Of a stretch of 49,985 nucleotides of DNA, positions 1 to 8,386 are shown piece by piece. A model generated the notes under the pieces. It was given only the letters and a program-made list of their open reading frames with translations. It was not told where the DNA came from and ran no database searches. A program made the translations under genes and the position numbers. Origin of the DNA: Aquisalimonas sp. Its GTDB lineage: Bacteria; Pseudomonadota; Gammaproteobacteria; Nitrococcales; Aquisalimonadaceae. Location: NCBI GenBank assembly GCA_007126095.1, contig SLBZ01000035.1:1-49985 (forward strand). The letters run 5' to 3'. Position 1 is the first letter of the stretch. Each line of letters starts with the position of its first letter.

Positions 1-57
1 AAACCAGCGCCCTTACGACCCCGCGTTGGCCTGACGGCCAACCGGCATGGGGGGCCC

Positions 58-90
58 GGGATGGCGGACCTGAAGGTCCGCCCTACGGGG
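58..90. repeat. Inverted, diverged copy of the same hairpin repeat
   Basis: This stretch reads as the reverse complement of the 122-268 units: a GGCGGACC arm, a TGAA loop and a GGTCCGCC arm, followed by CCTACGGG. Both arms carry matched C/G substitutions relative to the tandem units (GGCGGACC against GGTGGATC), so base pairing is kept. The rest of 1-121 shows no supported gene. Confidence 0.65.
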
Positions 91-121
91 TCTACCGCTT
101 GACCCGCAAGACGGTATCTAC

Positions 122-268
122 GACGGCACCCGGGCAGCACCCGTAGGGTGGATCTCCAGATCCACCATCCGACGGCACCCCGGCAGCACCCGTAGGGTGG
201 ATCTTCAGATCCACCATCCGATGGCACCCGGGCGGCAACCGTAGGGTGGATCTTCAGGTCCACCATCC
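122..268. repeat. Three tandem 49-bp REP-like hairpin repeats
   Basis: Three head-to-tail units begin at 122, 171 and 220, an exact 49-bp period, and differ at only a few positions. Each unit contains the inverted repeat GGTGGATC-TTCA-GATCCACC preceded by CCGTAGGG or a close variant. In the third unit one arm has changed so that a G-U pair replaces A-U, so the hairpin would still form in RNA. The units resemble the repetitive extragenic palindromes common in GC-rich gammaproteobacteria. No open frame crosses them convincingly. Confidence 0.85.
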
Positions 269-306
269 GACCTGAAACGCACGACCGCGTGTCGCTGCGA
301 CGCACC

Positions 307-334
307 AAAAAAAGCGCCCCGCGAGAGCGGGGCG
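307..334 (-). terminator. Rho-independent terminator, minus strand
   Basis: An 8-bp perfect stem (CGCCCCGC, 315-322, with GCGGGGCG, 327-334) closes a GAGA loop. Read on the minus strand it is followed at once by seven T residues (307-313). No recognisable protein gene lies upstream of it on the minus strand, which suggests an RNA product. Confidence 0.75.
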
Positions 335-412
335 TAAGGAGTCCGTTCGATTAGGAGGAGAAGCATTGCTGGGCGGCATCCTGCCGCAATTGAAGCAAAG
401 CAACCCCCGTGC
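307..412 (-). ncRNA. Candidate small RNA ending in an intrinsic terminator
   Basis: Read on the minus strand, the sequence before the terminator forms a nested hairpin: outer arms GTTGCT/AGCAAT and inner arms GCGGCA/TGCCGC (about 366-405). A single-stranded CU-rich stretch CTTCTCCTCCT (about 353-364) follows, able to pair with Shine-Dalgarno sequences, and then the terminator. This layout is typical of trans-acting small RNAs. The 5' end is a guess, because no good sigma-70 promoter was found; two direct ATGTTTTTAAG copies lie just upstream at 414-438. Alternatives are the 3' UTR of an unseen transcript, or a leader with Leu codons. Function is unknown. Confidence 0.3.
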
Positions 413-553
413 CATGTTTTTAAGTGTATGTTTTTAAGAGCATATTCACGCATTCTGCTGATGCCTGTGAGGCTGTCGAGCACCACGTTGGGGCGCGAAG
501 CGCACGACGTGCCCGATCCGGGAGCACGACCGACCTACAGATGATGCCCACGT

Positions 554-569
554 TGTGACATGGATCACT
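554..569. promoter_or_regulatory. CRP/Vfr-like binding site
   Basis: TGTGA-CATGGA-TCACT matches the CRP consensus TGTGA-N6-TCACA at nine of ten conserved positions. It lies about 52 bp before the start codon of the YjfB-like gene at 621, so it could control that gene. No strong -35/-10 pair was identified next to it. Confidence 0.5.
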
Positions 570-620
570 GGTCGCGGTCGCCATCCATGGTTTCCTGACG
601 CCATACCAAGGAGGTGAATC

Positions 621-827
621 ATGGCCGACGCATCCGCAATTGCGGCAACCGCCACGACGATGAGTCAGACGCAGCTGCAGGTTGAAGCCGGAACCAGTGT
701 CACGCGCAAGGCGATGGACGTGCACGAGTCCACCGCAATGCAGCTGATCGACAACATCGACGCCGTCGGCAATGCGCCCAGCAACCCGGGAGACCGGGTC
801 GGCGAAATGCTCGACACCCGCGCTTGA
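621..827 (+). CDS. YjfB-like putative motility protein
   Basis: A 68-residue protein with an Ala/Thr/Ser/Gln-rich helical N-terminus (MADASAIAATATTMSQTQLQ) and a following amphipathic segment ending near residue 50. This fits the small YjfB family (PF14070), which is often annotated as putative motility protein and found near flagellar genes, although its biochemical role is not known. The start is well supported by AAGGAGGTG seven bases before ATG. No flagellar genes are in this window. A CRP-like site lies 52 bp upstream and a 9-bp inverted repeat follows the stop codon. Assignment rests on length and composition pattern. Confidence 0.7.
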   Translation: MADASAIAATATTMSQTQLQVEAGTSVTRKAMDVHESTAMQLIDNIDAVGNAPSNPGDRVGEMLDTRA

Positions 828-835
828 TGCCGGTC

Positions 836-874
836 ACTGGCGGTCCGTCCGACTCGGGTGGTGCCACCGCCAGT
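836..874. repeat. 9-bp inverted repeat between the YjfB-like gene and lysR
   Basis: ACTGGCGGT (836-844) and ACCGCCAGT (866-874) are perfect complements separated by 21 bp. The element lies nine bases after the small gene's stop and 20 bases before the LysR start. It could be a terminator without a T-tract or a regulatory site for the LysR gene. Confidence 0.5.
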
Positions 875-894
875 CCTCTGTAACAATCCGGTCC

Positions 895-1818
895 ATGCAT
901 ATCGAGCGCATGGACCTGAATCTCTTCGTGGTCTTCGAGGCCATCTACACCGAGGGTGGGATCACGGCCGCCAGCGGCAAGCTGCATCTTACCCAGCCGG
1001 CGGTGAGCCACGCCCTGGGGCGTCTCCGCGACATCTTCGGCGACCCGCTGTTCGAGCGCGAGGGGCGTCGCATGGTGCCTACGCCATTGGCGCGTAACCT
1101 CATCGGCCCTGTGCGCGAGGCGTTGCGGGGGCTGGAGATCGGGCTGGTGGAAGCGGACCGGTTCGATCCGGAATCCAGTGACCGACTCTTTACGCTCGGG
1201 GTTCGTGATGTGCTGGAGACGACGGTGCTACCGCCGCTCATGGCCCAGGTGCGGCGTGAGGCGCCCGGTGTGCGGGTGTCTGCTGTTCGTGCGGATCGGC
1301 GCGGTCTGGAGTCGGAACTGGCCGCCGGGTCGCTGGATGCCGCCGTGGATATCTGGCTGCCCCTGTCCGAGCGCGTATGCCACAAGCGCCTCGTGAGTAA
1401 CCGGCTGGTGGTGCTGGTGCGGCATAATCACCCGATCGCCGACGGGCCCATGACGCTGGATACCTACCTGGCCCAGGATCACTTGGTGGCCAGTTCGCGC
1501 CGGGCCGGGCCGGGGGTCGAGGATGTGGAGCTGAGCCGGCTTGGCCTGCAGCGCACCATTCGCCTGCGCTGCCAGCACTACTTCGCCGCGTGTCGGGTCG
1601 TCAGCGAAACGGATCTGGTGCTGACCATCCCGGAGCGATACGCCCAAGTGGCCAATCAGGCATTCGGCAACCGTGTGCTGCCGCTACCCATGACCCTGCC
1701 GCAGCTGGACTCCTACCTGTACTGGCACGCCAACGTGGACTCGGAGCCGGCCAACCTGTGGCTGCGCCGGCACCTGGAGTCCATATTCGATGGTGCTAGA
1801 CCATCTCCCGGGCACTGA
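895..1818 (+). CDS. LysR family transcriptional regulator
   Basis: A 307-residue LysR-type regulator. The N-terminal winged helix-turn-helix spans roughly residues 6-65 (DLNLFVVFEAIYTEGGITAA and TQPAVSHALGRLRDIFGDPL), and a type-2 periplasmic-binding-like effector domain fills about 90-300. The family normally binds DNA as a tetramer and responds to a small co-inducer. The arrangement resembles the NodD/LinR/PnpR branch, but the ligand cannot be read from the sequence. ATG at 895 gives the usual family length; ATG at 910 is an alternative, and neither has a strong ribosome site. The 3' end overlaps the convergent gene at 1796 by 23 bp. No divergent target gene is adjacent. Confidence 0.9.
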   Translation: MHIERMDLNLFVVFEAIYTEGGITAASGKLHLTQPAVSHALGRLRDIFGDPLFEREGRRMVPTPLARNLIGPVREALRGLEIGLVEADRFDPESSDRLFTLGVRDVLETTVLPPLMAQVRREAPGVRVSAVRADRRGLESELAAGSLDAAVDIWLPLSERVCHKRLVSNRLVVLVRHNHPIADGPMTLDTYLAQDHLVASSRRAGPGVEDVELSRLGLQRTIRLRCQHYFAACRVVSETDLVLTIPERYAQVANQAFGNRVLPLPMTLPQLDSYLYWHANVDSEPANLWLRRHLESIFDGARPSPGH

Positions 1819-2344
1819 CGGACCAGCCCTCGACCTTTTTCTCCGAGATGACCACCGACTGATCCCGCAGCTTCTGGGTTACGGCCTTGACGTTGGCTGC
1901 CGCCAGATCGTCGAAAGTGCGGATGCCGAGGTTCTGGAGCCGGGCGGCCATGGCCGGTCCGATGCCCTTGATGGCCGTCAGGTCGTCCACCGGTGCTTCT
2001 TCAGCCTTTGCCGCAGACGGCTTTGGGGCCTGTTCCTGAGCAGATTCGGATTTCGCCTCTGGTTTCGGCTTCGGTTCCGGTGGTGCTTCGGGTTTGGCTT
2101 CCGCCTTCGGGTCCGCTTTCTGTTCAGGCGCCGGTTCCGGTTCTGGGGCCGGCTCCGGCTGCGCCGCCGCCGGCTGGGAGGCCGCAGCAGGCCGCACGTT
2201 AGCCCTGGATTCCTGGGCGGGTGGTGTCTCGGCTTCTGGTTTCTGGCCCTGAGAGGCGCTGTCCTCGCGCCGTGAGGCGTTATCGTCCCGGGGCAGCCAC
2301 CAGAACAGCATGTCCATCCAGCGTTTGAAAAGATCCGGTCCCAT
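1796..2344 (-). CDS. Helix-hairpin-helix protein with long acidic/proline linker
   Basis: A 182-residue protein in three parts: a hydrophobic N-terminal segment (MGPDLFKRWMDMLFWWLP), about 100 residues of Pro/Glu/Ala/Lys low complexity (residues 25-120), and a C-terminal helix-hairpin-helix domain (DDLTAIKGIGPAMAARLQNL and following, about 122-182). That C-terminal fold occurs in DUF4332-like and flap-endonuclease-like 5' nuclease proteins and usually binds DNA or proteins without catalysis; no nuclease active site is visible. GGAG seven bases before ATG supports the start. It overlaps the convergent LysR gene by 23 bp. Function is unknown; the hydrophobic N-terminus may tether it to the membrane. 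Confidence 0.8.
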   Translation of the reverse strand: MGPDLFKRWMDMLFWWLPRDDNASRREDSASQGQKPEAETPPAQESRANVRPAAASQPAAAQPEPAPEPEPAPEQKADPKAEAKPEAPPEPKPKPEAKSESAQEQAPKPSAAKAEEAPVDDLTAIKGIGPAMAARLQNLGIRTFDDLAAANVKAVTQKLRDQSVVISEKKVEGWSVSAREMV

Positions 2345-2490
2345 AGTCAGGCTCCGTTGCAGCTCGCGGTCTGCGTTTGAAATTACGGCAGTGCATCATG
2401 CCGTCGCTTCATTCTTCCATACCTTATGGTAGAGGTCACGAACGGCGTGTGGCAGGCTCGCAGCATGGCGGGCGGAGAGCAGAGGGTGAT

Positions 2491-2856
2491 ATGGAGCGAA
2501 CGGGATACCGGTTTGCCGCGGATGCAATCATGTGGAGTCACGCAGCGTTCGTGCTGTTTGCGCTGCTCGGCGCTCCGGTTGCCCTCCTGGGGACCGGTTG
2601 GCTGGTCCTGCATCTGGTGGTGCTCGCCTGGGCTGCGGGTATCAACCTGGGCGGCTGTACCTGCCCGCTGACGCCCCTGGAAAACCGGTTTCGTGTCGCG
2701 GCCGGAGAGAGTGGTTACGGCGGAGGGTTCATCCAGCATTATCTGGAGAAATTCGGCTTGCAGGGGATGCCCCGCCGACAGCTGGAGGTGCGGGTCGCGT
2801 GGGCACTGCTGGCGTGGAACGCAGTACTTTACCTGGTGCTGTTCGCCCTTCGCTGA
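2491..2856 (+). CDS. DUF2784 family membrane protein
   Basis: A 121-residue integral membrane protein with hydrophobic segments at about 17-35, 38-57 and 100-118. The motif GGCTCPLTPLENRFR is the hallmark of the DUF2784 family, short bacterial inner-membrane proteins of unknown function. GAG-rich sequence upstream of ATG at 2491 supports this start; longer upstream in-frame extensions lack hydrophobicity and a ribosome site. It stands alone on the plus strand and converges on the acyl-CoA ligase gene, separated by a strong 12-bp-stem hairpin. Confidence 0.82.
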   Translation: MERTGYRFAADAIMWSHAAFVLFALLGAPVALLGTGWLVLHLVVLAWAAGINLGGCTCPLTPLENRFRVAAGESGYGGGFIQHYLEKFGLQGMPRRQLEVRVAWALLAWNAVLYLVLFALR

Positions 2857-2860
2857 GAGG

Positions 2861-2889
2861 CCGGGTGCGGCAGCGGTTGCCGCACCCGG
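2861..2889. terminator. Bidirectional hairpin terminator
   Basis: A perfect 12-bp stem (CCGGGTGCGGCA with TGCCGCACCCGG) closes a 5-nt loop between two convergent genes. It has no T-tract on either side, so efficiency as an intrinsic terminator is uncertain. Confidence 0.6.
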
Positions 2890-2896
2890 ATCAGCT

Positions 2897-4657
2897 TTAC
2901 GCCTTGCCCAGTTCCTTCAGTGCTTCCGCGCGCAGGTCCTTGCGCAGGACCTTGCCCACCGGTGTCAGCGGGATTTCTTCCCGGAACACGATCTGCTTGG
3001 GCACCTTGTAGCTGGTCAGCGACTGGCGGCAATGGTCACGGATATCGTCCTCCGTGACGGACTCGTCGGCCTTGACCACGTAGGCGCGCACGGCCTCACC
3101 GGTTTCATCGTCCGGCACCCCGACGACGCCGACCTCGCGCACGCCCGGATGGCGGGCGATGACGTCTTCCACTTCGTTCGGGTAGACGTTGAAGCCGGAG
3201 ACCAGGACCATGTCCTTCTTGCGGTCGACGATGTAGAAATAGCCGTCCTCGTCCATCTTCGCGATGTCACCGGTGAAGAACCAACCGTCATCCATGGCCT
3301 CGTCAGTGGCATCGGGGCGGTTCCAGTAGCCCTTCATTACCTGCGGTCCCTTGACCACCAGTTCGCCCGGTTCGCCCACCGGCATCGGGTTGCCGCCCTC
3401 GTCCACGATGCGGCACCAGGTACTGGCGTACGGAATGCCGATGCTGCCCATCTTGACCGGGCCGTTGAGCGGGTTGGTGGTGACGCCCGGGCTGGTCTCG
3501 GTCAGACCGTAGGCCTGGTAGATGGGTTGGCCCACCACCTCTTTCCAGCGTTCTGCAGTGGCGTCCTGCACGGCGGTGCCGCCGCCGATGGTGATCTCCA
3601 GGTTGCGCGGCGGCGCTTCCCGGAACCAGTCTTCGGCCAGCAGACCGTTGAACAGCGTGTTCACGCCGGAGAAGAAACGGATGTCGTACTTCTCGAACGC
3701 CGGCTTGAGGTTGGCGACCGGTCGCGGCGAGGGAATCAGCACATTGTGGCCGCCGAGGCTGAAGAAGATGCCGCTAACACCCAGGGCGAAGATGTGGTAC
3801 ATGGGCAGCGCCGTCATCGCCACACGCTCTTCCGGCAGGCTGTTCTGCAGGTTGTTGTACGACTGCTGGATGTTGGAGATCAGGTTGCCGTGGGTCAGCA
3901 TCGCGCCTTTCGAGCGTCCGGTGGTGCCGCCCGTGTACTGAAGCGCCAGCAGGTCGTCCTGGCTCACTTCGATGGTGTCCACCGACTTGCCGGCCGCCAG
4001 GTGTTTCGCGCCCAGCTCCAGTGCCTCGTTGATGGTGGTGGCGGGCACTTCGCATTTGGGCACCATCTTCTTCAGCTTCTGCACGGTCCGCACGATGAAG
4101 CGCCGCACAGTCGGGAAGAAGTCCGCCACGCTGTGGATGACCACCGTTTGAACCTGGCTCTTCGGCACCACCTGCGGCAGCTTGTCCGCGAACATGTCGA
4201 TCATCAGAAGCACTTTCGCGCCCGAGTCATTCAGGGCGTGATCGATCTCCGGCACGGTGTACAGCGGGTTGATGTTGACCAGAACGCAGCCTGCCTTGGC
4301 CGCGCCGAACATGAAGATCGGATAGGTGAGGCAGTTGGGGCTCTGGATCGCGACGCGGTCGCCCTTTTCCAGGCCCAGCTCGTAGCGCAGGTAGGCCGCG
4401 AACTGGTCCGACAGGGTGTCGACCTCCGCAAAGGTGAGCGTGCCCGTGGTGCCGGTGGGCAGACAGGTGGTGAATGCGGGCTTCTGCGCATGCTCGCGGC
4501 TTGCCTGGCGCACCATGTCACCAAAGCTCTTGTAGGGCAGGGCGTCCAGGTCGTTCTGGCTTTCTTCACCGTAGAACTTCAGCCAGGGCCGCGCGTCATA
4601 GGGTTCGAAGCTCGCACTGGTCTTGTTATTGCCGGGTTCCTGTGCCGAATCCGTCAT
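2897..4657 (-). CDS. fadD: Long-chain acyl-CoA synthetase (AMP-forming)
   Basis: A 586-residue member of the ANL adenylating enzymes that activates long-chain fatty acids to acyl-CoA with ATP at the inner membrane. The P-loop-like A3 motif YTGGTTGRSKG lies at 241-251. YGLTETSPGV (A5), GWFFTGDIA (A7) and DRKKDMVLVSGFNVYP (A8) follow, then the C-terminal lid with a lysine in PVGKVLRK (A10). Length is close to FadD. ATG at 4657 has GGAGGAG seven bases upstream; an in-frame TTG at 4663 is less likely. It lies downstream of, and in the same direction as, the thiolase and multifunctional enzyme, but 227 bp away, so it may have its own promoter. Confidence 0.93.
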   Translation of the reverse strand: MTDSAQEPGNNKTSASFEPYDARPWLKFYGEESQNDLDALPYKSFGDMVRQASREHAQKPAFTTCLPTGTTGTLTFAEVDTLSDQFAAYLRYELGLEKGDRVAIQSPNCLTYPIFMFGAAKAGCVLVNINPLYTVPEIDHALNDSGAKVLLMIDMFADKLPQVVPKSQVQTVVIHSVADFFPTVRRFIVRTVQKLKKMVPKCEVPATTINEALELGAKHLAAGKSVDTIEVSQDDLLALQYTGGTTGRSKGAMLTHGNLISNIQQSYNNLQNSLPEERVAMTALPMYHIFALGVSGIFFSLGGHNVLIPSPRPVANLKPAFEKYDIRFFSGVNTLFNGLLAEDWFREAPPRNLEITIGGGTAVQDATAERWKEVVGQPIYQAYGLTETSPGVTTNPLNGPVKMGSIGIPYASTWCRIVDEGGNPMPVGEPGELVVKGPQVMKGYWNRPDATDEAMDDGWFFTGDIAKMDEDGYFYIVDRKKDMVLVSGFNVYPNEVEDVIARHPGVREVGVVGVPDDETGEAVRAYVVKADESVTEDDIRDHCRQSLTSYKVPKQIVFREEIPLTPVGKVLRKDLRAEALKELGKA

Positions 4658-4884
4658 GGCCAATCTCCTCCGTTTGATCTTGTTATGGTGTCGTTGGTGC
4701 GATCATGCAGCCGCCTGCCGGTGGTGTCCATGGGCGCGTGGGGCGTGGACGAACCGACAGGATGGCCTCATTCCCGAGACAGGATAGCAGGATGGCGCGG
4801 GGCGGGTCTTCGCCGTGCCCGCGTCAGTCCTGGTCGGCCGCCGGGGCATCACCGCCGACGGCCGGTTCATGGCTGGAGCCGCCT

Positions 4885-6063
4885 TCAGGCGACCTCGAAC
4901 AGCCCGGCTGCACCCATGCCGGTGCCCACGCACATGGTCACGACCACGTACTTGACGTTCCGGCGCTTGCCCTCGATCAGGGCGTGGCCGACCAGGCGGG
5001 ATCCCGTCAGGCCGTAGGGGTGGCCCACGGCGATGGAGCCGCCGTTGACGTTCAGGCGCTCGTCGGGGATGCCGAGCTTGTCGCGGCAGTACAGCACCTG
5101 TACCGCGAACGCCTCGTTCAGTTCCCACAGCCCGATGTCGTCCACGCTGAGCCCGTGGCGCTTGAGCAGCTTGGGGATGGCGTAGACCGGGCCGATACCC
5201 ATTTCGTCCGGCTCGCAGCCGGCCACCGCAAAGCCGCGGAAGATGCCCAGTGGGCTGAGGTTGCGCCGCTCCGCCTCTTTGGCCGACATCAGCACCTGGG
5301 CCGATGCGCCGTCGGAGAACTGGCTGGCGTTGCCTGCGGTGATGACGCCACCCGGCATGGCCGAGCGGATGCCGCTGACGCCCTCGATGTTGGTGTCCGG
5401 GCGGATCCCCTCATCCTGGGAGACGGTGACTTCCTTGGTCATCATCGCGCCCGTGGCCTTGTCGGCGGCGCCCATGACCGTCGTCATGGGCACGATCTCA
5501 TCGTCGAACTTGCCCGCTTCGCGGGCGGCGGCGGCCCGCTGCTGGCTGCGCACGCCGTACTCGTCCTGGGCTTCCTTGGGGATGTTGTAGCGTTCGGCCA
5601 CGGTTTCCGCCGTCTGCAGCATGCTCCAGTAGACTTCCGGCTTGTGCTTGGCGAGCCACTCTTCCTGAATGTAGTTGGTGTTTACGTCCGCCTGCACCGT
5701 GGAGATGGACTCCACGCCGCCCGCGACCATCACCGGCGCGTTGTCGACGATGATGTGCTGCGCCGCCATGGCCACTGCCTGCAGTCCCGAGGAGCAGAAG
5801 CGGTTGACCGTAACGCCCGCCACGCTCACGGGCAGGCCGGCACGCAGGGCGCCCATGCGGGCGACGTCGTTGCCGGTGGAGCCCTCGGGGAGGGCGCAGC
5901 CCATGATCACGTCGTCGATCTCGGCGCCGTCGACACCGGCGCGCTCCACGGCGTGCTGGATGGCGTGGCCGGCGAGCGTGGCGCCGTGGGTCAGGTTGAA
6001 GCTCCCGCGCCAGGATTTCGCCAGCGGCGTACGGGCAGTGGATACGATGACTACGTCGTTCAT
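4885..6063 (-). CDS. Acetyl-CoA C-acyltransferase (3-ketoacyl-CoA thiolase)
   Basis: A 392-residue thiolase. The nucleophilic cysteine is C90 ([10 protein letters not shown]). The active-site histidine is H348 in GHPYG and the proton-donating cysteine is C378 ([10 protein letters not shown]). It cleaves 3-ketoacyl-CoA to acetyl-CoA and a shortened acyl-CoA. It is 52 bp downstream of the hydratase/dehydrogenase gene on the same strand, as in fadBA/fadJI-type pairs and in the Pseudomonas PA1737-PA1736 pair. Whether it prefers long-chain ketoacyl-CoA or acetoacetyl-CoA cannot be told from sequence, so no symbol is given. Weak SD sequence AGGAGAG precedes ATG. Confidence 0.93.
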   Translation of the reverse strand: MNDVVIVSTARTPLAKSWRGSFNLTHGATLAGHAIQHAVERAGVDGAEIDDVIMGCALPEGSTGNDVARMGALRAGLPVSVAGVTVNRFCSSGLQAVAMAAQHIIVDNAPVMVAGGVESISTVQADVNTNYIQEEWLAKHKPEVYWSMLQTAETVAERYNIPKEAQDEYGVRSQQRAAAAREAGKFDDEIVPMTTVMGAADKATGAMMTKEVTVSQDEGIRPDTNIEGVSGIRSAMPGGVITAGNASQFSDGASAQVLMSAKEAERRNLSPLGIFRGFAVAGCEPDEMGIGPVYAIPKLLKRHGLSVDDIGLWELNEAFAVQVLYCRDKLGIPDERLNVNGGSIAVGHPYGLTGSRLVGHALIEGKRRNVKYVVVTMCVGTGMGAAGLFEVA

Positions 6064-6115
6064 GTGTCTCTCCTGGTGTCAGCGGGCCCGCAATGGCGAG
6101 CCCCCTGTCGCGTAT

Positions 6116-8206
6116 TCAGTTGAACGTCTTGCCGTCGGCGGCGAGTTTCGTCAGCAGCGGCGCCGGTTCCCAGAAGCCCGGCTGGACGTTGGGATTGGCC
6201 CGGAACTGTTCCATGGCCCGCTCCACATTCATCAGCCCCACCTGGTCGGCGTAGTGCATGGGGCCGCCGCGGTGAACCGGGAAGCCGTAGCCGGTGAGGT
6301 AGACGATGTCGATGTCCGAGGCGCGCTGGGCGATGCCTTCCTCGAGGATGCGTGCCCCCTCGTTGACCAGGGCATAGATGCAGCGCTCCACAATCTCCTT
6401 GCTGCTGATCTTGCGCGGCGTAATGCCCATCTCCTTGCGGCATTCCTCGATGACGCGGTCGACTTCCGGGTCGTGCAGCGGGGAGCGGTTGCCCGGTTCG
6501 TAGCGGTAGAAGCCGGCGCCGGTCTTCTGACCGTAGCGGCCCATCTCGCACAGCCGGTCGGCGATGACCAGGCGCTTCATGTCCGGCTTCTCTTCGTACT
6601 GGCGCTTGCGGATGGCCCAGCCGATGTCGCCGCCGGCCAGGTCGGCCATGCGCAGCGGTCCCATCACGAAGCCGAACTTCTCGATGGCCTTGTCGATCTG
6701 CTGCGGCGTGGCGCCTTCCTCAAGCATGATCAGCGCTTCGCGCTGGTACGGCCCGACCATGCGGTTGCCGATGAAGCCGTCGCACACGCCGGAGACCACC
6801 GCGGTCTTCTTGATGGTCTTGCCGATCTTCATGACCGTGGCCATGACGTCCTTCGACGTTTTGTCGCCGCGCACCACTTCCAGCAGCTTCATGACGTTCG
6901 CCGGGCTGAAGAAGTGCATGCCGACCACGTCTTCCGGGCGCTTCGTGAAGCCGGCAATCTTGTTCAGATCCAGGGTGGAGGTGTTGCTGGCGAGGATGGC
7001 GCCGGGCTTGCAGGTGGCGTCCAGCGTCTCGAACACTTTCTGTTTGACGCCCATGTCCTCGAACACCGCCTCGATGACGAGATCGACATCCTTATAAGCG
7101 TCGTAGTCGGTGGCCGTGTGCAGCAGGGCGAGCTTCTGCTCGGCATCCTCCTGCTTCATCTTGCCCTTCTTGACGCGCCCCTCGTAGACGCTGCGGATGT
7201 GCGCCACGCCCTTGTCCAGGGACTCCTGCTTCATGTCCAGGATGGTCACGGGAATGCCGGCGTTGAGGAAGTTGATGGCAATGCCACTGCCCATGGTGCC
7301 GGCGCCGATGACGCCCACGTGCTTGATCTCGCGGCTGGGCGTGTCCTTACCGATGTCCGGGACCTTGGACGCCTCGCGCTCGGCGAAAAAGGCGTGGCGC
7401 AGGGCGGCGGATTCGGGGGTCTGCATCAGCTCGGCAAACAGCTGGCGCTCCTTCTGCAGGCCTTCATCGAAGGGCTTCTCCACGGCCGCGCGCACGGCTT
7501 CCAGGCACTTCAGCGGTGCCGGGTAGTTCTTCGCCATCTGGCTGATGCCGTTGCGGGCGAACATGAAGAACGCCTCGGCCTTGGGGTGGGAGACGCGCAT
7601 GTCGCGCACGCGTTTGAGGGGCTTGTTCTGCTTGACCACCTGACTGGCCAGGGCCGTGGCGTCGGCTTCCAGATCGCCTTCGCTGTACTGGTCGAACAGG
7701 GCACTGCCCTGGAACATCTTCGCCGGCACGGTGGTGCCGGAGACGATCAGGTTCAGCGCATGCTCCACGCCGACCACGCGGGGCAGACGCTGGGTGCCGC
7801 CGGCGCCGGGCAGCAGGCCGAGCTTGACTTCCGGAAGGGCGACGCTCGCGTTCGGTGTGGCGACGCGGTAGTGGCAGCCCAGGGCCAGTTCCAGTCCGCC
7901 GCCCATGCAGTTGCCGTCCACCGCGGCCACAACCGGCTTGCTGCTGGTCTCGATGACGTTGATCACTGTGGGCAGGCTGGGTTCGGCCATCATCTTCGGC
8001 GTGCCGAATTCACGGATGTCCGCACCGCCGGAGAAGGTGCCGTTGGCGCCGGTGATCACCACGGCCTTGATGGCGTCGTCCCCTTCCGCCTTGCGGATGC
8101 CGTCGACAATGCCGCGCCGCAGATCGTAACCGAGGCCGTTGACCGGCGGGTTGTCGAGGCGAATGAGGGCAATCTCGCCTTTGACTTCGTAATGGGCTGT
8201 GCTCAT
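6116..8206 (-). CDS. Enoyl-CoA hydratase/3-hydroxyacyl-CoA dehydrogenase fusion
   Basis: A 696-residue multifunctional beta-oxidation enzyme. The N-terminal crotonase domain (about 1-190) holds the two catalytic glutamates at E106 (GGGLELAL) and E126 (PEVKLG). The NAD-binding domain starts near residue 296 with GAGTMGSG (301-308). The dehydrogenase His/Glu pair is in MHFFSPA and LLEVVRG, and two C-terminal 3HCDH domains follow. The domain order is that of FadB, FadJ and the peroxisomal bifunctional enzyme; it is a little shorter than FadB. It hydrates trans-2-enoyl-CoA and oxidises the product. CAGGAGATGAC precedes ATG. It is first in the minus-strand beta-oxidation block, divergent from a TetR regulator. 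Confidence 0.93.
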   Translation of the reverse strand: MSTAHYEVKGEIALIRLDNPPVNGLGYDLRRGIVDGIRKAEGDDAIKAVVITGANGTFSGGADIREFGTPKMMAEPSLPTVINVIETSSKPVVAAVDGNCMGGGLELALGCHYRVATPNASVALPEVKLGLLPGAGGTQRLPRVVGVEHALNLIVSGTTVPAKMFQGSALFDQYSEGDLEADATALASQVVKQNKPLKRVRDMRVSHPKAEAFFMFARNGISQMAKNYPAPLKCLEAVRAAVEKPFDEGLQKERQLFAELMQTPESAALRHAFFAEREASKVPDIGKDTPSREIKHVGVIGAGTMGSGIAINFLNAGIPVTILDMKQESLDKGVAHIRSVYEGRVKKGKMKQEDAEQKLALLHTATDYDAYKDVDLVIEAVFEDMGVKQKVFETLDATCKPGAILASNTSTLDLNKIAGFTKRPEDVVGMHFFSPANVMKLLEVVRGDKTSKDVMATVMKIGKTIKKTAVVSGVCDGFIGNRMVGPYQREALIMLEEGATPQQIDKAIEKFGFVMGPLRMADLAGGDIGWAIRKRQYEEKPDMKRLVIADRLCEMGRYGQKTGAGFYRYEPGNRSPLHDPEVDRVIEECRKEMGITPRKISSKEIVERCIYALVNEGARILEEGIAQRASDIDIVYLTGYGFPVHRGGPMHYADQVGLMNVERAMEQFRANPNVQPGFWEPAPLLTKLAADGKTFN

Positions 8207-8372
8207 GTCATCTCCTGACTTGCTTAACAGGACGCCGGCCGCCTTCGGGACGGTGCGCCGGCTGCTCCGGAACAGGTTGTTTGCGAAAACCGCCGGCGCC
8301 AGCGCTGGCCGGCCGCCGGTGACGGTGAGCGGCGCGCTTTGCGGGTGGCGTGCGGGCGGTTCTTTTATGCCA

Positions 8373-8386
8373 ATACACTAGTGTAT
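8373..8386. promoter_or_regulatory. 14-bp perfect palindrome, likely TetR operator
   Basis: ATACACTAGTGTAT is a perfect palindrome, and C/G at 8371/8388 extends the symmetry after one mismatch. It sits between the divergent fad block (start 8206) and the TetR gene (start 8448). This is where a regulator of this family would repress both itself and the enzymes, presumably released by an acyl-CoA. The 8207-8447 gap holds no other gene. Confidence 0.65.

Noticed and set aside
122..268. CRISPR array
   Set aside because: The 49-bp units are contiguous and nearly identical throughout, with no unique spacers and no cas genes.
205..486. Small minus-strand gene or Leu-rich leader peptide
   Set aside because: The frame reads through the terminator and the repeats and has no ribosome site before the ATG with the four Leu codons.
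351..544. Plus-strand gene after AGGAGGAG at 353
   Set aside because: The only nearby start is ATT. The first ATG (428) has no ribosome site and gives a 38-residue product without recognisable features.
2693..8218. Very long plus-strand open frames opposite the beta-oxidation genes
   Set aside because: They are antisense shadows of high-GC coding sequence, rich in His/Arg/Val/Gly/Asp, with no domains; the minus strand encodes clear enzymes.
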